A stretch of DNA of 64,000 bases from an uncultured Prevotellaceae bacterium (GTDB lineage Bacteria; Bacteroidota; Bacteroidia; Bacteroidales; Bacteroidaceae). Under the pieces are notes generated by a model. The model ran no database searches and had not been told where the DNA came from. It saw only the letters and a list, made by a program, of their open reading frames with translations. Positions 44,076 through 54,330 of this stretch are shown in pieces (the stretch's first letter is position 1; every line of letters starts with the position of its first letter). Location: contig CACYME010000008.1 of the NCBI GenBank assembly GCA_902775475.1, positions 124,001 through 188,000 on the forward strand. The letters run 5' to 3'. The translations under genes and the position numbers were made by a program.

Positions 44076-44262
44076 TGTGCTCACTTTTTCTCCGTGCAAA
44101 GATAATGCTTTTTGCCCACACCACCAAAATATTCAGGATATTTATTTTGCAGAAGAACCATCGGTAGATGAAAGAAAAGCAGGGCGGGGCACAATAATTG
44201 GCGGGGAAGTGCGTTTTACATAATAAGTCGGCCAAAAGGCAGGCGCAAACGAGACACAGACA

Positions 44263-47200
44263 TTGAAACGGCTCATCTATATAGTTGTCGTTTTGCTGGG
44301 CATAGTAGCCTGGGCGGACATTCCGCGAACGGGCTACGCCATGCACAGTGAGGGAGGTACGGCCACCGAGGCTGCGCCCCCTGACTCGTTACCCCAGGCC
44401 CGATGGCGCATTCAGCCAACGACGCCCGTGGTGGTGGCCGACCTGGACTCCAGCGCGCTCGACCTGCGCATGCCCGAGAATGTGAAGCAGCAGGTGGAAT
44501 ACAACGACTCGCTGAACCTCTACTACATCGGCTCGAAGATTGGCAACAGCTACCTGAACGCGCCCATCGTCATGACACCCGAGGAGTACATGCGCTGGAG
44601 CGAGCGGCGTGCCCGCCAGCAGTTCTTCCGCGTGAAGGACGCTGAGAACGTGAAGCAGAAGGGCGAGGACAAGTTCTCGTTCAGCGACATGCACTTCGAC
44701 CTGGGTCCCGCCGAGAAAATCTTCGGTCCCGGCGGCGTGCGTGTGAAGACACAGGGAACGGCAGAGCTGAAAATGGGCTTCACTAAGAAGGACATCGACA
44801 ACCCCTCGCTGCCCATCCGCAACAGGAAGACCACCTCGTTCGACTTCGACGAGAAAATCAACCTGAGCGTCAACGGCAAGGTGGGCGACAAGGTGAACAT
44901 GAAGATCGACTACAACACCGAGGCGACGATGGACTTCGACACGAAAAACCTGAAGCTGAAATACGACGGCAAGGAGGACGAAATCATCAAGCTCGTGGAG
45001 GCCGGCAACGTGTCGTTCCCATCGAACAACTCGCTCGTGCATGGTGCTGCAAGCCTCTTCGGCATCCGCACCGACATGCAGTTCGGCAAACTGAAGCTGC
45101 AGACCGTCGTCTCGCAAAAGAAGTCTACCTCGAGCAGCGTCTCCAGCAAGGGCGGCACCTCGACCGCAGCCTTCGAAATCGATGCAGCCGACTACGAAGA
45201 GAACCGCCACTTCTTCCTCTCACACTTCTTCCGCCAGCAGTACGACCACGCCATGCAGTCGCTGCCCAACCTGACCACGGGCATCAAGATTAACCGCATA
45301 GAAGTGTGGATGACCAACAAGACGGGCACCACCTCGAACACCCGCAACATCGTGGCCTTCACCGACCTGGGTGAAAACGGGGTCATCAATAACCCGTTGT
45401 GGAACGCCACGGGCATGGCTGTGCCCAGCAACCTGGCCAACGACGAATACTCCACGCTGGTGTCGAACGTCGACTCGGCATCGCGCAGCATCGACATGGT
45501 GTCGGCACAGCTGGAGGCCATCAACGGATTCATCGGCGGCGTCGACTACGAGAAGCTGTCGTCGGCACGACTGCTGAACAGCAGCGAGTACACCGTGAAC
45601 GAGGCACTGGGCTACATCTCGCTGAAGAGCGGACTCCAGACCGACCAGGTGCTGGCCGTCGCCTTTGAGTACACCTATGGCGGACAGACCTACCAGGTGG
45701 GCGAGTTCTCCACCGACGTCACCCAGGCCAGCCGCTGCCTCTTCGTGAAGTCGCTGAAGAACACCTCGCACAACCCCTCGCAGGGCAACTGGAACCTGAT
45801 GATGAAGAACGTGTACTACCTTGCCCGAAACGTGGAGAAGGAGAAATTCCGCCTCGACATCAAGTACCAGAGCGACACCACGGGAACCTACCTGACCTAT
45901 CTGCCCGAAGAGAAGCTGAAACAGACCACCCTGCTGAAGGTGATGGGCCTGGACCGCCTGGATGCCAACATGAAGCCGCACGCCAACGGACAGTTCGACT
46001 TCGTGCAGGGCTACACCGTCAGCGACGGCCGCATCTTCCTGCCCTCGGCAGAGCCCTTCGGCGACTACCTGCGCAACTACCTCAACCAGCAGGGCATGGG
46101 ACAGCTGGCCGACAAGTACTGCTTCGACCAGCTCTATGACTCCACGAAGACCGTGGCGAAGCAGAACGCCGAGAAGGACAAGTTCATCATGACCGGACAG
46201 TTCAAGGGCAGCAGCGCCAACGTCATTCAGCTTAACGCCTACAACATTCCGCAAGGCACCCCCGACCAGCCATCGGTGGTGGTCACGGCAGGAGGCGTCA
46301 CCCTGAAGGAGGGAACGGACTACACCGTGGACTACTCGGCCGGCGAGGTCACCATCCTCAACCAGAGCATCATCGACGCCGGGACAAACGTGAACGTGTC
46401 GCTGGAGTCGAACACCGACTACGGCCTGCACCGCAAGACCATGTTCGGCGTGAACTGGGAGTACGACTTCACGAAGAACTTCTCGCTGGGCGGCACCGTG
46501 CTGCACCTTAGCGAGCAAGCGCTGACCACCAAGGTCAACATGGGCGAGGAGCCGCTGAACAACACGCTGTGGGGTCTGAACCTGAACTGGAAGCAGCAGT
46601 CGCAGTGGCTGACGCGCATGCTCGACCGTCTGCCGCTACTGCACCTGACGCAGCCCTCGCAGATAACGCTCACGGGCGAGTTCGCACAGCTCATTGCCGG
46701 CAACGCCAAGGGCACGCAGGACAACGCGTCATACATCGATGACTTCGAGAACACGAAGAACCTGCTTGACGTGAGCGACCCGAAGGCGTGGGTGCTCAGC
46801 AGCGTGCCGTCGATGTTCCCCGAGCACAGCGACAAGGAGGGTGTCACCAGCGGCTACAACCGCGCCCTGCTCACCTGGTACAACGTCGATCCCATCTTCA
46901 CCCGCCGTTCGTCGAGCCTGACGCCGGCGCACATCAAGAGCGACCTGGAGCAGCTGTCGAACCACTATGTGCGCGAGGTCTATGTGAAGGAGCTCTATCC
47001 CAACCGCGACCAGTCGAGCTACAACGGCGCCACCTCCACCCTGCCCGTCCTCAACCTGACGTACTATCCCGAGGAGCGAGGCCCCTACAACCTGACGCTC
47101 GACTACAACACCAACGGCACACTGAAGAATCCCGCACAGCGATGGGGCGGCATGATGCGCAGACTGGAGACCACCGACTTTGAGCAGTCCAACATTGAAT

Positions 47201-50200
47201 ATGTGGAGTTCTGGCTCCTCGACCCCTTCATCTACACCCGTCAGGAGGGTAGCGCCGACCAGTACTCGGGCGAGCTCTACATCAACCTGGGCGAAGTGAG
47301 CGAGGACGTGTTGCGCGATGGCAAGAAGTTCTACGAGAGCGGCATGCCCGTCGACGGCACCAGCGCGTTCGAGACCACCCAGTGGGGAAAGATTCCCGTG
47401 CAGGCCACGCAGACTTACGCCTTTGCCACCAGCAGCGGCAGCCGCGAGCGTCAGGACGTGGGTTTGAATGGTCTCACCGACGACGAGGAGCGGCAGTTCG
47501 GACCCTATGCCGACTGGCTCTCGCAGATTGGCGGCGTAGTGCAGAACGACTCGCTGCTGCAGGCCTGGCAGAACGACCCCGCCGGCGACGACTACCACTA
47601 CTTCCGTGGCAGCGACTACGACAACGAGCGGCGCAGCATCATCGACCGCTACCGCCTCATCAACAACCCGCAGGGCAACTCGCCCAGCAGCGACAACCAG
47701 ACGGAGAGCTACGACACCAGCTACAAGAGCGGCCCCGACGTGGAGGACATCAACCAGGACTACACGCTGAACGAGTATGAGCGCTACTACCAGTACCGCA
47801 TACCCATCAGCGACCGGGAGTTGCAGGACTACAACCGGGGCATGAAGAGCGACGACTCGTACATCGTGGATCACCGCGACTACAACGCCAAGCTGCGCAA
47901 CGGCGACACGCTCACCGTGCGCTGGTATCAGTACCGCATCCCCCTGCAGGAGTGGGAAGACAAGGTGGGCACCATCAACGACTTCACCAGCATCCGCTTC
48001 ATGCGCATGTTCCTCACTGGCTTCGAGCGCCCCATCACGCTGCGCTTCGGCAGCCTCGACCTGGTGCATGGCGAATGGCGACAGTACAAGCAGAACCTGC
48101 AGACCAGCGCCGGCGCCGAGACCGGCACGCTGGAGATGAGTGCCGTGAACGTCGAGGAGAACACCGAGCGCCAGCCCGTGGCCTACGTGCTGCCGCCGGG
48201 CATCAGCCGTGTGCAGGACCCCCAGCAGCAGCAGCTCACCGAGGACAACGAGCAGGCCCTCTGCCTGACGGTGAAGAACCTCTCGCAGAACGAGTCGAAG
48301 GCCGTCTATAAGAATACCAACCTCGACCTTCGCCAGTACAAGCGCCTGCAGATGTTCGTGCATGCCAACCACCTCGTGCCCAACAGCACGCAGCTGGAGG
48401 ACAACCAGCTGGCCATCTTCATCCGCCTGGGCAGCGACTACAAAAGCAACTACTACGAATACCTCATCCCCCTGACGCTGACGCCCGAGGGCAGCTACCA
48501 CTGGCGAGTGGCCAGCGACCGCCCGCTCGTTTGGCCCGAGGAGAACATGCTCGACGTCAGCCTCGACGTCTTCACCAACCTGAAGAAAGCTCGCAACAAG
48601 GCCCGCGCCGAGGGCAACGCCAGCTACACACAGCTCTACAGCGACTACGACCCCGACAAGCCCAACAACCGCATCAGCATCGTCGGCAACCCGTCGCTGG
48701 GCGAAGTGAAGACGATGATTATCGGCGTGCGCAACCTCAGCTCGGCACTGAAGAGCGGCGAGGTGTGGGTGAACGAGCTGCGCCTGCGCGAGGCCAACAA
48801 CGAGGGCGGATGGGCCGCCAGCGGCGCCATGAACATCCAGCTGAGCGACCTCGGCTCGCTGAACATGACGGGCCGCTACATCACCGACGGCTTCGGCGGA
48901 CTGGAGGAGACCGTCATGCAGCGCTCCACCAACACGGAGAAGTCCTACAGCGTCACCGCCAACATCGAGCTGGGCAAGTTCTTCCCCGACAAGGCACAGG
49001 TGAGCGCTCCGCTCTACTACTCCTACACCAAGGAGACCATCAGCCCGAAATACAACCCGTTAGACAGCGACATGGAGCTCGATGACGCCTTAGAGAGCGC
49101 CGCCAACAAGCGTGAGCGCGACAGCATCGAGTCGATTGCCGTGACGAAGCACATCACCCGCAACTTCTCGCTCTCCAATGCCCGCGTAGGCATCAAGAAC
49201 AAGAAGCACCCCATGCCCTACGACCCTGCCAACTTCTCGTTCTCCTATAGCCACTCCCACCGCAACAACAGCGGCGAGACCACCATCTTCGAGAACGACG
49301 ACCAGTGGCGCGGTTCGCTCAGCTACAGCTACACACCCGTCTACAAGGCGTGGGAGCCTTTCAAGAAGTCGAAGAGCAAGTCGAAGTGGATGCAGCTTCC
49401 GAAGGCGCTCGGCCTGAACTACCTGCCTCAGAGCATCTCGTTCAACAGCGAGCTGACCCGCTCCTACTACGAGCTGCAGGAACGCGACCTGGAGAACACC
49501 GAGGACCCCAACCTGCCGCTCACATTCAGCGAACAGTTCCTCTGGAACCGCGACTTCTCCATCCGCTGGGACCTCACGAAGAACCTCCACATGAGCTTCC
49601 AGAGTGCCACCCACGCAGAGATTGAGGAGCCTTACACCCCCATCAACAAGGACCTCTATGCCGACCACTACCAGGCATGGAAGGACAGCGTCTGGCAGAG
49701 CGTCAAGCACTGGGGCACGCCGCTCGACTACCGCCAGTCGTTCTCGGCCTCCTATCAGCTGCCGCTCGACAAGCTGCCCATCTTCGACTGGCTGCGCACC
49801 GACGCGAAGTACGAGTCGTCCTACTCATGGCAGCGCGGCACCGAGCTCGACGACGGCACCTCGCTGGGCAACACCATCCAGAACAACCGCAACCTGACGC
49901 TCAACGGTACGCTCAACATGGAGACGCTCTACAACCACGTGCCCTTCCTGAAGAAGGTCAACGACCGCTTCAAGAAGCAGCCGCAGAAGAAGAACGACCA
50001 GCAGAAGAAAAAGCCGACAACGGCTAACAACAAGAACAGCAAGGACGACAAGGGCAACCAGGACGGCAAGGACACGAAGGGTGGCCAGGACAACAAGGAA
50101 GACAAGCAGCTGCCGAAGAACAAGAACACCTTCCAGAAGGAGATTACCCTGACGCCCGACACGGTCATCGAGGTTCAGCACGGCAAGAAGTCGAAACGCC

Positions 50201-51945
50201 TGCTCATCAGTGCCCGTGGCAAGGACGGCAAGGTGCTACCCGTGAAATGGAAGGTGGTCGACGAGAACAAAATCAAGGTGTGGCTGCCAAAAATGAAGAA
50301 CAAAGAGGAGGATGAAAAAAAGAAGGATAAGAAAGGAAAGAAGGGAGACGGCAGTGGCCTCATCGCCGATTCGCTGATGGTGGCAACTGACAGCGTGGCC
50401 CCGAAAGAGGCACCGCCTGCCGTGGCGCCGTCGCCCATCGCCATCAAGCTGAGCGTCACGCCCAAGGAACCACTCGACAACCAATGGTGGTACAACCCGG
50501 CCCAGCAGACGGCCCGTTTCCTGATGATGCTGCGCTCCATGAACTTCACTTACCGCAACCAGCGCTCCATGGCGCTGCCGGGCTTCATGCCCACCGTCGG
50601 CGACATGTTCGGACAGCACCGCGGCGACATCCTCTCGCCCGGTCTCGACTTTGCCTTCGGACTCACTGGCGACGGCTACGTCGACAAGGCGCTGGAGAAC
50701 GGATGGCTGCTCTGCAACGACGATGTAGCCACCCCCAGCACCAGCCAGCAGACCGAGGACTTCCAGCTGCGTGCCAGCTTAGAGCCCATGCGCGACCTGA
50801 AGATCGACCTCTCTGCCACCCGCACCGCCACCCGCTCGCGCAGCGTGCAGTTCATGTATGCCGGTCAGCCCACCACCTACAGCGGAACCTTCACCATGAC
50901 CACCATCTCGCTACGTAGCGCCCTCGAGGGCATGGGCAACGCCAACAACGGCTTTGCCTCGAAGTCGTTCGACGAGTTCTGCGCCGCCATTCCCAAGTTC
51001 CGCGACCGCGTGCAGGCCCAGTATCCATCGGGTGAATCGCGCAGGGGCAACGTACCCGCCTCGGCCAACCCCGTCGACCCCTACTCTGCCGACGTGCTCA
51101 TTCCCGCCTTCCTCAGCACCTACACCGTGGGCGCCGGCAACTCGCTCGACATCTTCCCCGCCCTCTCGCGCCTGCTGCCCAACTGGACGGTGAGCTACAC
51201 CGGGCTCTCGAAGATTCCCTGGCTGGCCGACCACTTCAAGAGCGTCAACCTGAACCACAGATACACGAGCGTCTACAGCGTGGGCTCCTACGCCAGCTAC
51301 AGCTCCTGGCTCGAATACATGGGCGACCTGGGCTACGTGCAGGCCGCCGACGGCAGCTACACCCCCTCCTCGATGTTCAACATCTCTACCGTCAGCATCA
51401 ACGAGGCCTTCTCGCCGCTGCTCGGTGCCGATGTCACGCTGAAGAACAACTTGACCGTGAAGCTGGAATACAAGACCTCTCGCCAGCTCACCCTCTCGAT
51501 GACCAGCGTCCAGCTGAACGAGACGAAATCGAAGGACTGGGTCGTCGGCTTTGCCTATAAGTTCGCCAACTTCAACCTCTTCGGCTCTGGCACCAGCCAC
51601 CGTCGCGTGAAGGGCTCGAAGAAGGGCAGTCAGGACGACGACAACAACCAGAAGCAGCAGACCAGCAACCGCCGCGGCGTGAACCACGACCTGAACACGC
51701 GCCTCGACATCACGCTGCGCAAGCAGGCCGCCATCACGCGCGACATCGCCACTGGCGTCTCCTCGGCCAGCAGCGGCAACTCGGCACTGAAGATTTCGCT
51801 CGCTGCCGACTACACCCTCTCGCGCTATCTCACCCTCACCGCCTACTACGACCGCCAGACCAACACGCCCCTGCTCTCCAGCAGCAGCTATCCCACCACC
51901 ACACAGGACTTCGGCATCTCGGTGAAGTTCTCGCTGACGCGATAA
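44263..51945 (+). CDS. sprA: Type IX secretion translocon protein SprA (Sov)
   Basis: 2560 residues, the usual giant size. A signal segment (LIYIVVVLLGIVAWA), then the SprA N-terminal domain (DEKINLSVNGKVGDKVNMKIDY), repeated beta-barrel sections and a C-terminal barrel ending FGISVKFSLTR. SprA is the outer-membrane pore through which type IX cargo leaves the periplasm. The start codon appears to be TTG (44263), since the signal peptide begins there and no ATG is near. Two lysine-rich low-complexity inserts (about 1903-1955 and 2012-2030) and a third near 2450 are unlikely to be in the barrel core. It is followed by a terminator. Confidence 0.95.
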   Translation: MKRLIYIVVVLLGIVAWADIPRTGYAMHSEGGTATEAAPPDSLPQARWRIQPTTPVVVADLDSSALDLRMPENVKQQVEYNDSLNLYYIGSKIGNSYLNAPIVMTPEEYMRWSERRARQQFFRVKDAENVKQKGEDKFSFSDMHFDLGPAEKIFGPGGVRVKTQGTAELKMGFTKKDIDNPSLPIRNRKTTSFDFDEKINLSVNGKVGDKVNMKIDYNTEATMDFDTKNLKLKYDGKEDEIIKLVEAGNVSFPSNNSLVHGAASLFGIRTDMQFGKLKLQTVVSQKKSTSSSVSSKGGTSTAAFEIDAADYEENRHFFLSHFFRQQYDHAMQSLPNLTTGIKINRIEVWMTNKTGTTSNTRNIVAFTDLGENGVINNPLWNATGMAVPSNLANDEYSTLVSNVDSASRSIDMVSAQLEAINGFIGGVDYEKLSSARLLNSSEYTVNEALGYISLKSGLQTDQVLAVAFEYTYGGQTYQVGEFSTDVTQASRCLFVKSLKNTSHNPSQGNWNLMMKNVYYLARNVEKEKFRLDIKYQSDTTGTYLTYLPEEKLKQTTLLKVMGLDRLDANMKPHANGQFDFVQGYTVSDGRIFLPSAEPFGDYLRNYLNQQGMGQLADKYCFDQLYDSTKTVAKQNAEKDKFIMTGQFKGSSANVIQLNAYNIPQGTPDQPSVVVTAGGVTLKEGTDYTVDYSAGEVTILNQSIIDAGTNVNVSLESNTDYGLHRKTMFGVNWEYDFTKNFSLGGTVLHLSEQALTTKVNMGEEPLNNTLWGLNLNWKQQSQWLTRMLDRLPLLHLTQPSQITLTGEFAQLIAGNAKGTQDNASYIDDFENTKNLLDVSDPKAWVLSSVPSMFPEHSDKEGVTSGYNRALLTWYNVDPIFTRRSSSLTPAHIKSDLEQLSNHYVREVYVKELYPNRDQSSYNGATSTLPVLNLTYYPEERGPYNLTLDYNTNGTLKNPAQRWGGMMRRLETTDFEQSNIEYVEFWLLDPFIYTRQEGSADQYSGELYINLGEVSEDVLRDGKKFYESGMPVDGTSAFETTQWGKIPVQATQTYAFATSSGSRERQDVGLNGLTDDEERQFGPYADWLSQIGGVVQNDSLLQAWQNDPAGDDYHYFRGSDYDNERRSIIDRYRLINNPQGNSPSSDNQTESYDTSYKSGPDVEDINQDYTLNEYERYYQYRIPISDRELQDYNRGMKSDDSYIVDHRDYNAKLRNGDTLTVRWYQYRIPLQEWEDKVGTINDFTSIRFMRMFLTGFERPITLRFGSLDLVHGEWRQYKQNLQTSAGAETGTLEMSAVNVEENTERQPVAYVLPPGISRVQDPQQQQLTEDNEQALCLTVKNLSQNESKAVYKNTNLDLRQYKRLQMFVHANHLVPNSTQLEDNQLAIFIRLGSDYKSNYYEYLIPLTLTPEGSYHWRVASDRPLVWPEENMLDVSLDVFTNLKKARNKARAEGNASYTQLYSDYDPDKPNNRISIVGNPSLGEVKTMIIGVRNLSSALKSGEVWVNELRLREANNEGGWAASGAMNIQLSDLGSLNMTGRYITDGFGGLEETVMQRSTNTEKSYSVTANIELGKFFPDKAQVSAPLYYSYTKETISPKYNPLDSDMELDDALESAANKRERDSIESIAVTKHITRNFSLSNARVGIKNKKHPMPYDPANFSFSYSHSHRNNSGETTIFENDDQWRGSLSYSYTPVYKAWEPFKKSKSKSKWMQLPKALGLNYLPQSISFNSELTRSYYELQERDLENTEDPNLPLTFSEQFLWNRDFSIRWDLTKNLHMSFQSATHAEIEEPYTPINKDLYADHYQAWKDSVWQSVKHWGTPLDYRQSFSASYQLPLDKLPIFDWLRTDAKYESSYSWQRGTELDDGTSLGNTIQNNRNLTLNGTLNMETLYNHVPFLKKVNDRFKKQPQKKNDQQKKKPTTANNKNSKDDKGNQDGKDTKGGQDNKEDKQLPKNKNTFQKEITLTPDTVIEVQHGKKSKRLLISARGKDGKVLPVKWKVVDENKIKVWLPKMKNKEEDEKKKDKKGKKGDGSGLIADSLMVATDSVAPKEAPPAVAPSPIAIKLSVTPKEPLDNQWWYNPAQQTARFLMMLRSMNFTYRNQRSMALPGFMPTVGDMFGQHRGDILSPGLDFAFGLTGDGYVDKALENGWLLCNDDVATPSTSQQTEDFQLRASLEPMRDLKIDLSATRTATRSRSVQFMYAGQPTTYSGTFTMTTISLRSALEGMGNANNGFASKSFDEFCAAIPKFRDRVQAQYPSGESRRGNVPASANPVDPYSADVLIPAFLSTYTVGAGNSLDIFPALSRLLPNWTVSYTGLSKIPWLADHFKSVNLNHRYTSVYSVGSYASYSSWLEYMGDLGYVQAADGSYTPSSMFNISTVSINEAFSPLLGADVTLKNNLTVKLEYKTSRQLTLSMTSVQLNETKSKDWVVGFAYKFANFNLFGSGTSHRRVKGSKKGSQDDDNNQKQQTSNRRGVNHDLNTRLDITLRKQAAITRDIATGVSSASSGNSALKISLAADYTLSRYLTLTAYYDRQTNTPLLSSSSYPTTTQDFGISVKFSLTR

Positions 51946-52010
51946 CCGCCGCAAACCGTCATTACGCGACAATCCGCCCTGCCCGTATTTTCTTACGACG
52001 GCTGTGGACA

Positions 52011-52042
52011 AAAATCCGCCGCGGGCGGATTCTTGCGTTTTT
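52011..52042 (+). terminator. Terminator after sprA
   Basis: AATCCGCC-GCG-GGCGGATT hairpin (52013-52031) followed by TCTTGCGTTTTT, 68 bp after the sprA stop. Confidence 0.75.
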
Positions 52043-52126
52043 CACCTTTTTTATCGAAAATACTTTGGCCATGTCGCAGATATTACGTATTTTTGCCATT
52101 GAATTATAAACTAACATTTTCAGACT

Positions 52127-53605
52127 ATGGATCCCATGTATTTCTACATTGCGGTAGCAGTGGTCCTCGTGGCCTTCTTTGTGTTCATCTCCTACGTGAA
52201 GGCACCCCCCTCGTTCGCCTTCATCATCTCCGGACTCAGCTCGCAGCCGCGCGTGCTCATCGGCAAAGGCGGATTCCGCATCCCCTTCTTAGAGCGGCTC
52301 GACAAGGTCTACCTGGGTCAGATTACCGTCGACATCAAGACCGAGGAGAGCGTGCCCACCAACGACTTCATCAACGTCGACGTGGACGCCGTGGCCAAGA
52401 TTCGCGTCACGCCCAACAACGAGGGCACACGCTTAGCCGCCAAGAACTTCCTGAACATGCTTCCCGACGAGATTGCCAAGCAGCTGCAGGACTCGCTACA
52501 GGGTAACATGCGCGAAATCATCGGCACGCTCGACCTGCGCTCGCTGAACACCGACCGCGACGGCTTCTCCGACCAGGTGATGCAGAAGGCACAGCCCGAC
52601 ATGGCCAAGCTGGGCATCGAGATTATCTCGTGCAACATCCAGAACGTCACCGACCGCGAGGGCCTCATCAAGGACCTCGGCGCCGACAACACCGCTAAGA
52701 TCAAGAAAGACGCCGCCATCAACCGTGCCGTGGCTGAGCGCGACGTGAAGATTGAGGTCTCGAAGGCCGACAAGGATGCCAACGACGCCCGCGTGGATGC
52801 CGACACGGCCATCGCCATCAAGAACAACGACCTGGCCCTGAAGCGCGCCGCCCTGAAGCGCGAGGCCGACACGGCCCAGGCCGATGCCGACGCTGCCTAC
52901 GCCATTCAGCAGCAGGAGCAGCAGAAGACCATCAACATCAAGACCGTGGAGGCCGAGATTGAGAAGACCAAGCGCGAGCAGATTCTCTCGAAGGAGCAGA
53001 TTGAGATTCAGCAGAACCGCCTGGCCGCCGAGATTGAGAAGAAGGCCGATGCCGACAAGTATAAGGTGGAGAAAGACGCTGCCGCCGACCTGGAGCAGCG
53101 CAAGCGTGTGGCCGAGGCCCAGAAGTACGAGGCCGAGCAGCGCGCCCTGGCTCAGAACGCCGAGTCCGACGCCGTGCGCTACCGTCTGGAGCAGGAGGCC
53201 ATCGGTATCAAGGCCAAGGGTGAGGCCGAGGCCTATGCCATCCAGAAGAAGGGAGAGGCCGAGGCCCTGGCTATGGACAAGAAAGCCGAGGCCTACAAGA
53301 AGTACAACAATGCCGCCGTGATGCAGATGATGATCGAGGTGCTGCCGCAGGTGGTGGAGAACGTGGCCAAGCCCATCAGCGCCATCAAGGACGTGAACAT
53401 CTACAGCGGCGACGGCCAGGGCATCTCGGCCATGTCGGGGAATGTGCCCGTGGCCATCAAGCAGGCCTTCGACGTGCTAAAGAGCGCCACCGGTGTAGAC
53501 ATGGCCGACATCATGCGTGCCGGAACCATCGATGCCAAGGTGAACCGCAACATCAACCTGAACGACCAGGCCCGCGACGCCGTGGACAACATCACTGGCC
53601 AGTAA
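52127..53605 (+). CDS. Flotillin-like SPFH protein
   Basis: 492 residues. An N-terminal membrane anchor (FYIAVAVVLVAFFVFISYV), an SPFH domain (about 30-200; KGGFRIPFLERLDKVYLGQI) and a long Ala/Glu/Lys-rich coiled coil (about 210-400; KADADKYKVEKDAAADLEQR) typical of flotillins. These proteins build ordered membrane patches and scaffold other membrane proteins. Promoter box TATTTTTG near 52088. Monocistronic and unrelated in sequence to the shorter SPFH protein at 16545. Confidence 0.92.
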   Translation: MDPMYFYIAVAVVLVAFFVFISYVKAPPSFAFIISGLSSQPRVLIGKGGFRIPFLERLDKVYLGQITVDIKTEESVPTNDFINVDVDAVAKIRVTPNNEGTRLAAKNFLNMLPDEIAKQLQDSLQGNMREIIGTLDLRSLNTDRDGFSDQVMQKAQPDMAKLGIEIISCNIQNVTDREGLIKDLGADNTAKIKKDAAINRAVAERDVKIEVSKADKDANDARVDADTAIAIKNNDLALKRAALKREADTAQADADAAYAIQQQEQQKTINIKTVEAEIEKTKREQILSKEQIEIQQNRLAAEIEKKADADKYKVEKDAAADLEQRKRVAEAQKYEAEQRALAQNAESDAVRYRLEQEAIGIKAKGEAEAYAIQKKGEAEALAMDKKAEAYKKYNNAAVMQMMIEVLPQVVENVAKPISAIKDVNIYSGDGQGISAMSGNVPVAIKQAFDVLKSATGVDMADIMRAGTIDAKVNRNINLNDQARDAVDNITGQ

Positions 53606-53630
53606 GCCCACAGGCTAAAGCCCAAAACGC

Positions 53631-53665
53631 AGAAGGCGCGAGGAAACTGTTTCCCCGTGCCTTCT
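53631..53665. terminator. Terminator after the flotillin gene
   Basis: AGAAGGCGCGAGGAAAC pairs with GTTTCCCCGTGCCTTCT with two mismatches and a 1-nt loop, followed by TTCGTTTG. Lies between convergent genes. Confidence 0.75.
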
Positions 53666-53686
53666 TTCGTTTGTGCTCAGAAAAGA

Positions 53687-54199
53687 TTACTCGTAGTATT
53701 CAATGGTGCGTGTCTCAACCATCTCCTGGCCCATCATCGAGCCCTTGCGGCTGATCCAGTTGCCGTGGTCGTCAAATTTGTAGTCGCTGTAGGGCGTCGA
53801 CATCTCATTGCCACCCATGTTCATGGTCTGGGAAACGACAACTCCCTGCTCGTCATAAGTGCGAGAGATGACCATCTGCTGGCCCATCATCTCCATCGTC
53901 TGGCTCTTCAGGCGGCCGTTCTCCCACTTGTAGGTGATGGGAGCCTCCTGGCCCTGGAAGCTCATCTTGGCCGACTGCATGTAGCCGTTCTCATCGTAGA
54001 CGGGATCGACGATGCCCTCGCGCTGCATTTTGCCCTCCGGCGTGAAGTTGGTGACGATGTCACGGCCCATCATAGCCTGTTTGATACACTTCACGGCGCC
54101 CTTGGCTTCGCTCAGCTCAACGTCGTGGAACTTGCTCTGTGCCTGCATGGCGAAAGGCAGTGCCAGCAGGACCATCATCATGATGAATGCTTTTTTCAT
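53687..54199 (-). CDS. Secreted YD-repeat-like protein of unknown function
   Basis: 170 residues with a signal peptide (MKKAFIMMMVLLALPFAMQA) and repeats of the pattern YDENGYMQSAKM / YDEQGVVVSQTM / FDDHGNWISRK, similar to short YD-type repeats in Bacteroidetes secreted proteins. The start at 54199 is chosen for the signal peptide. Unknown function, monocistronic. Confidence 0.78.
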   Translation of the reverse strand: MKKAFIMMMVLLALPFAMQAQSKFHDVELSEAKGAVKCIKQAMMGRDIVTNFTPEGKMQREGIVDPVYDENGYMQSAKMSFQGQEAPITYKWENGRLKSQTMEMMGQQMVISRTYDEQGVVVSQTMNMGGNEMSTPYSDYKFDDHGNWISRKGSMMGQEMVETRTIEYYE

Positions 54200-54330
54200 A
54201 GCTGTTTTGTTGAATAAATAAGTTGTTAAAAAATGGTTTTTATGCTTTTTTGACGTTTCGACCAGCAAAAGGTTTATAGATAAGCATAAAAAAAGGAAAA
54301 AAAATTGTACCTTTGCCGCTTGAAAAGGAC

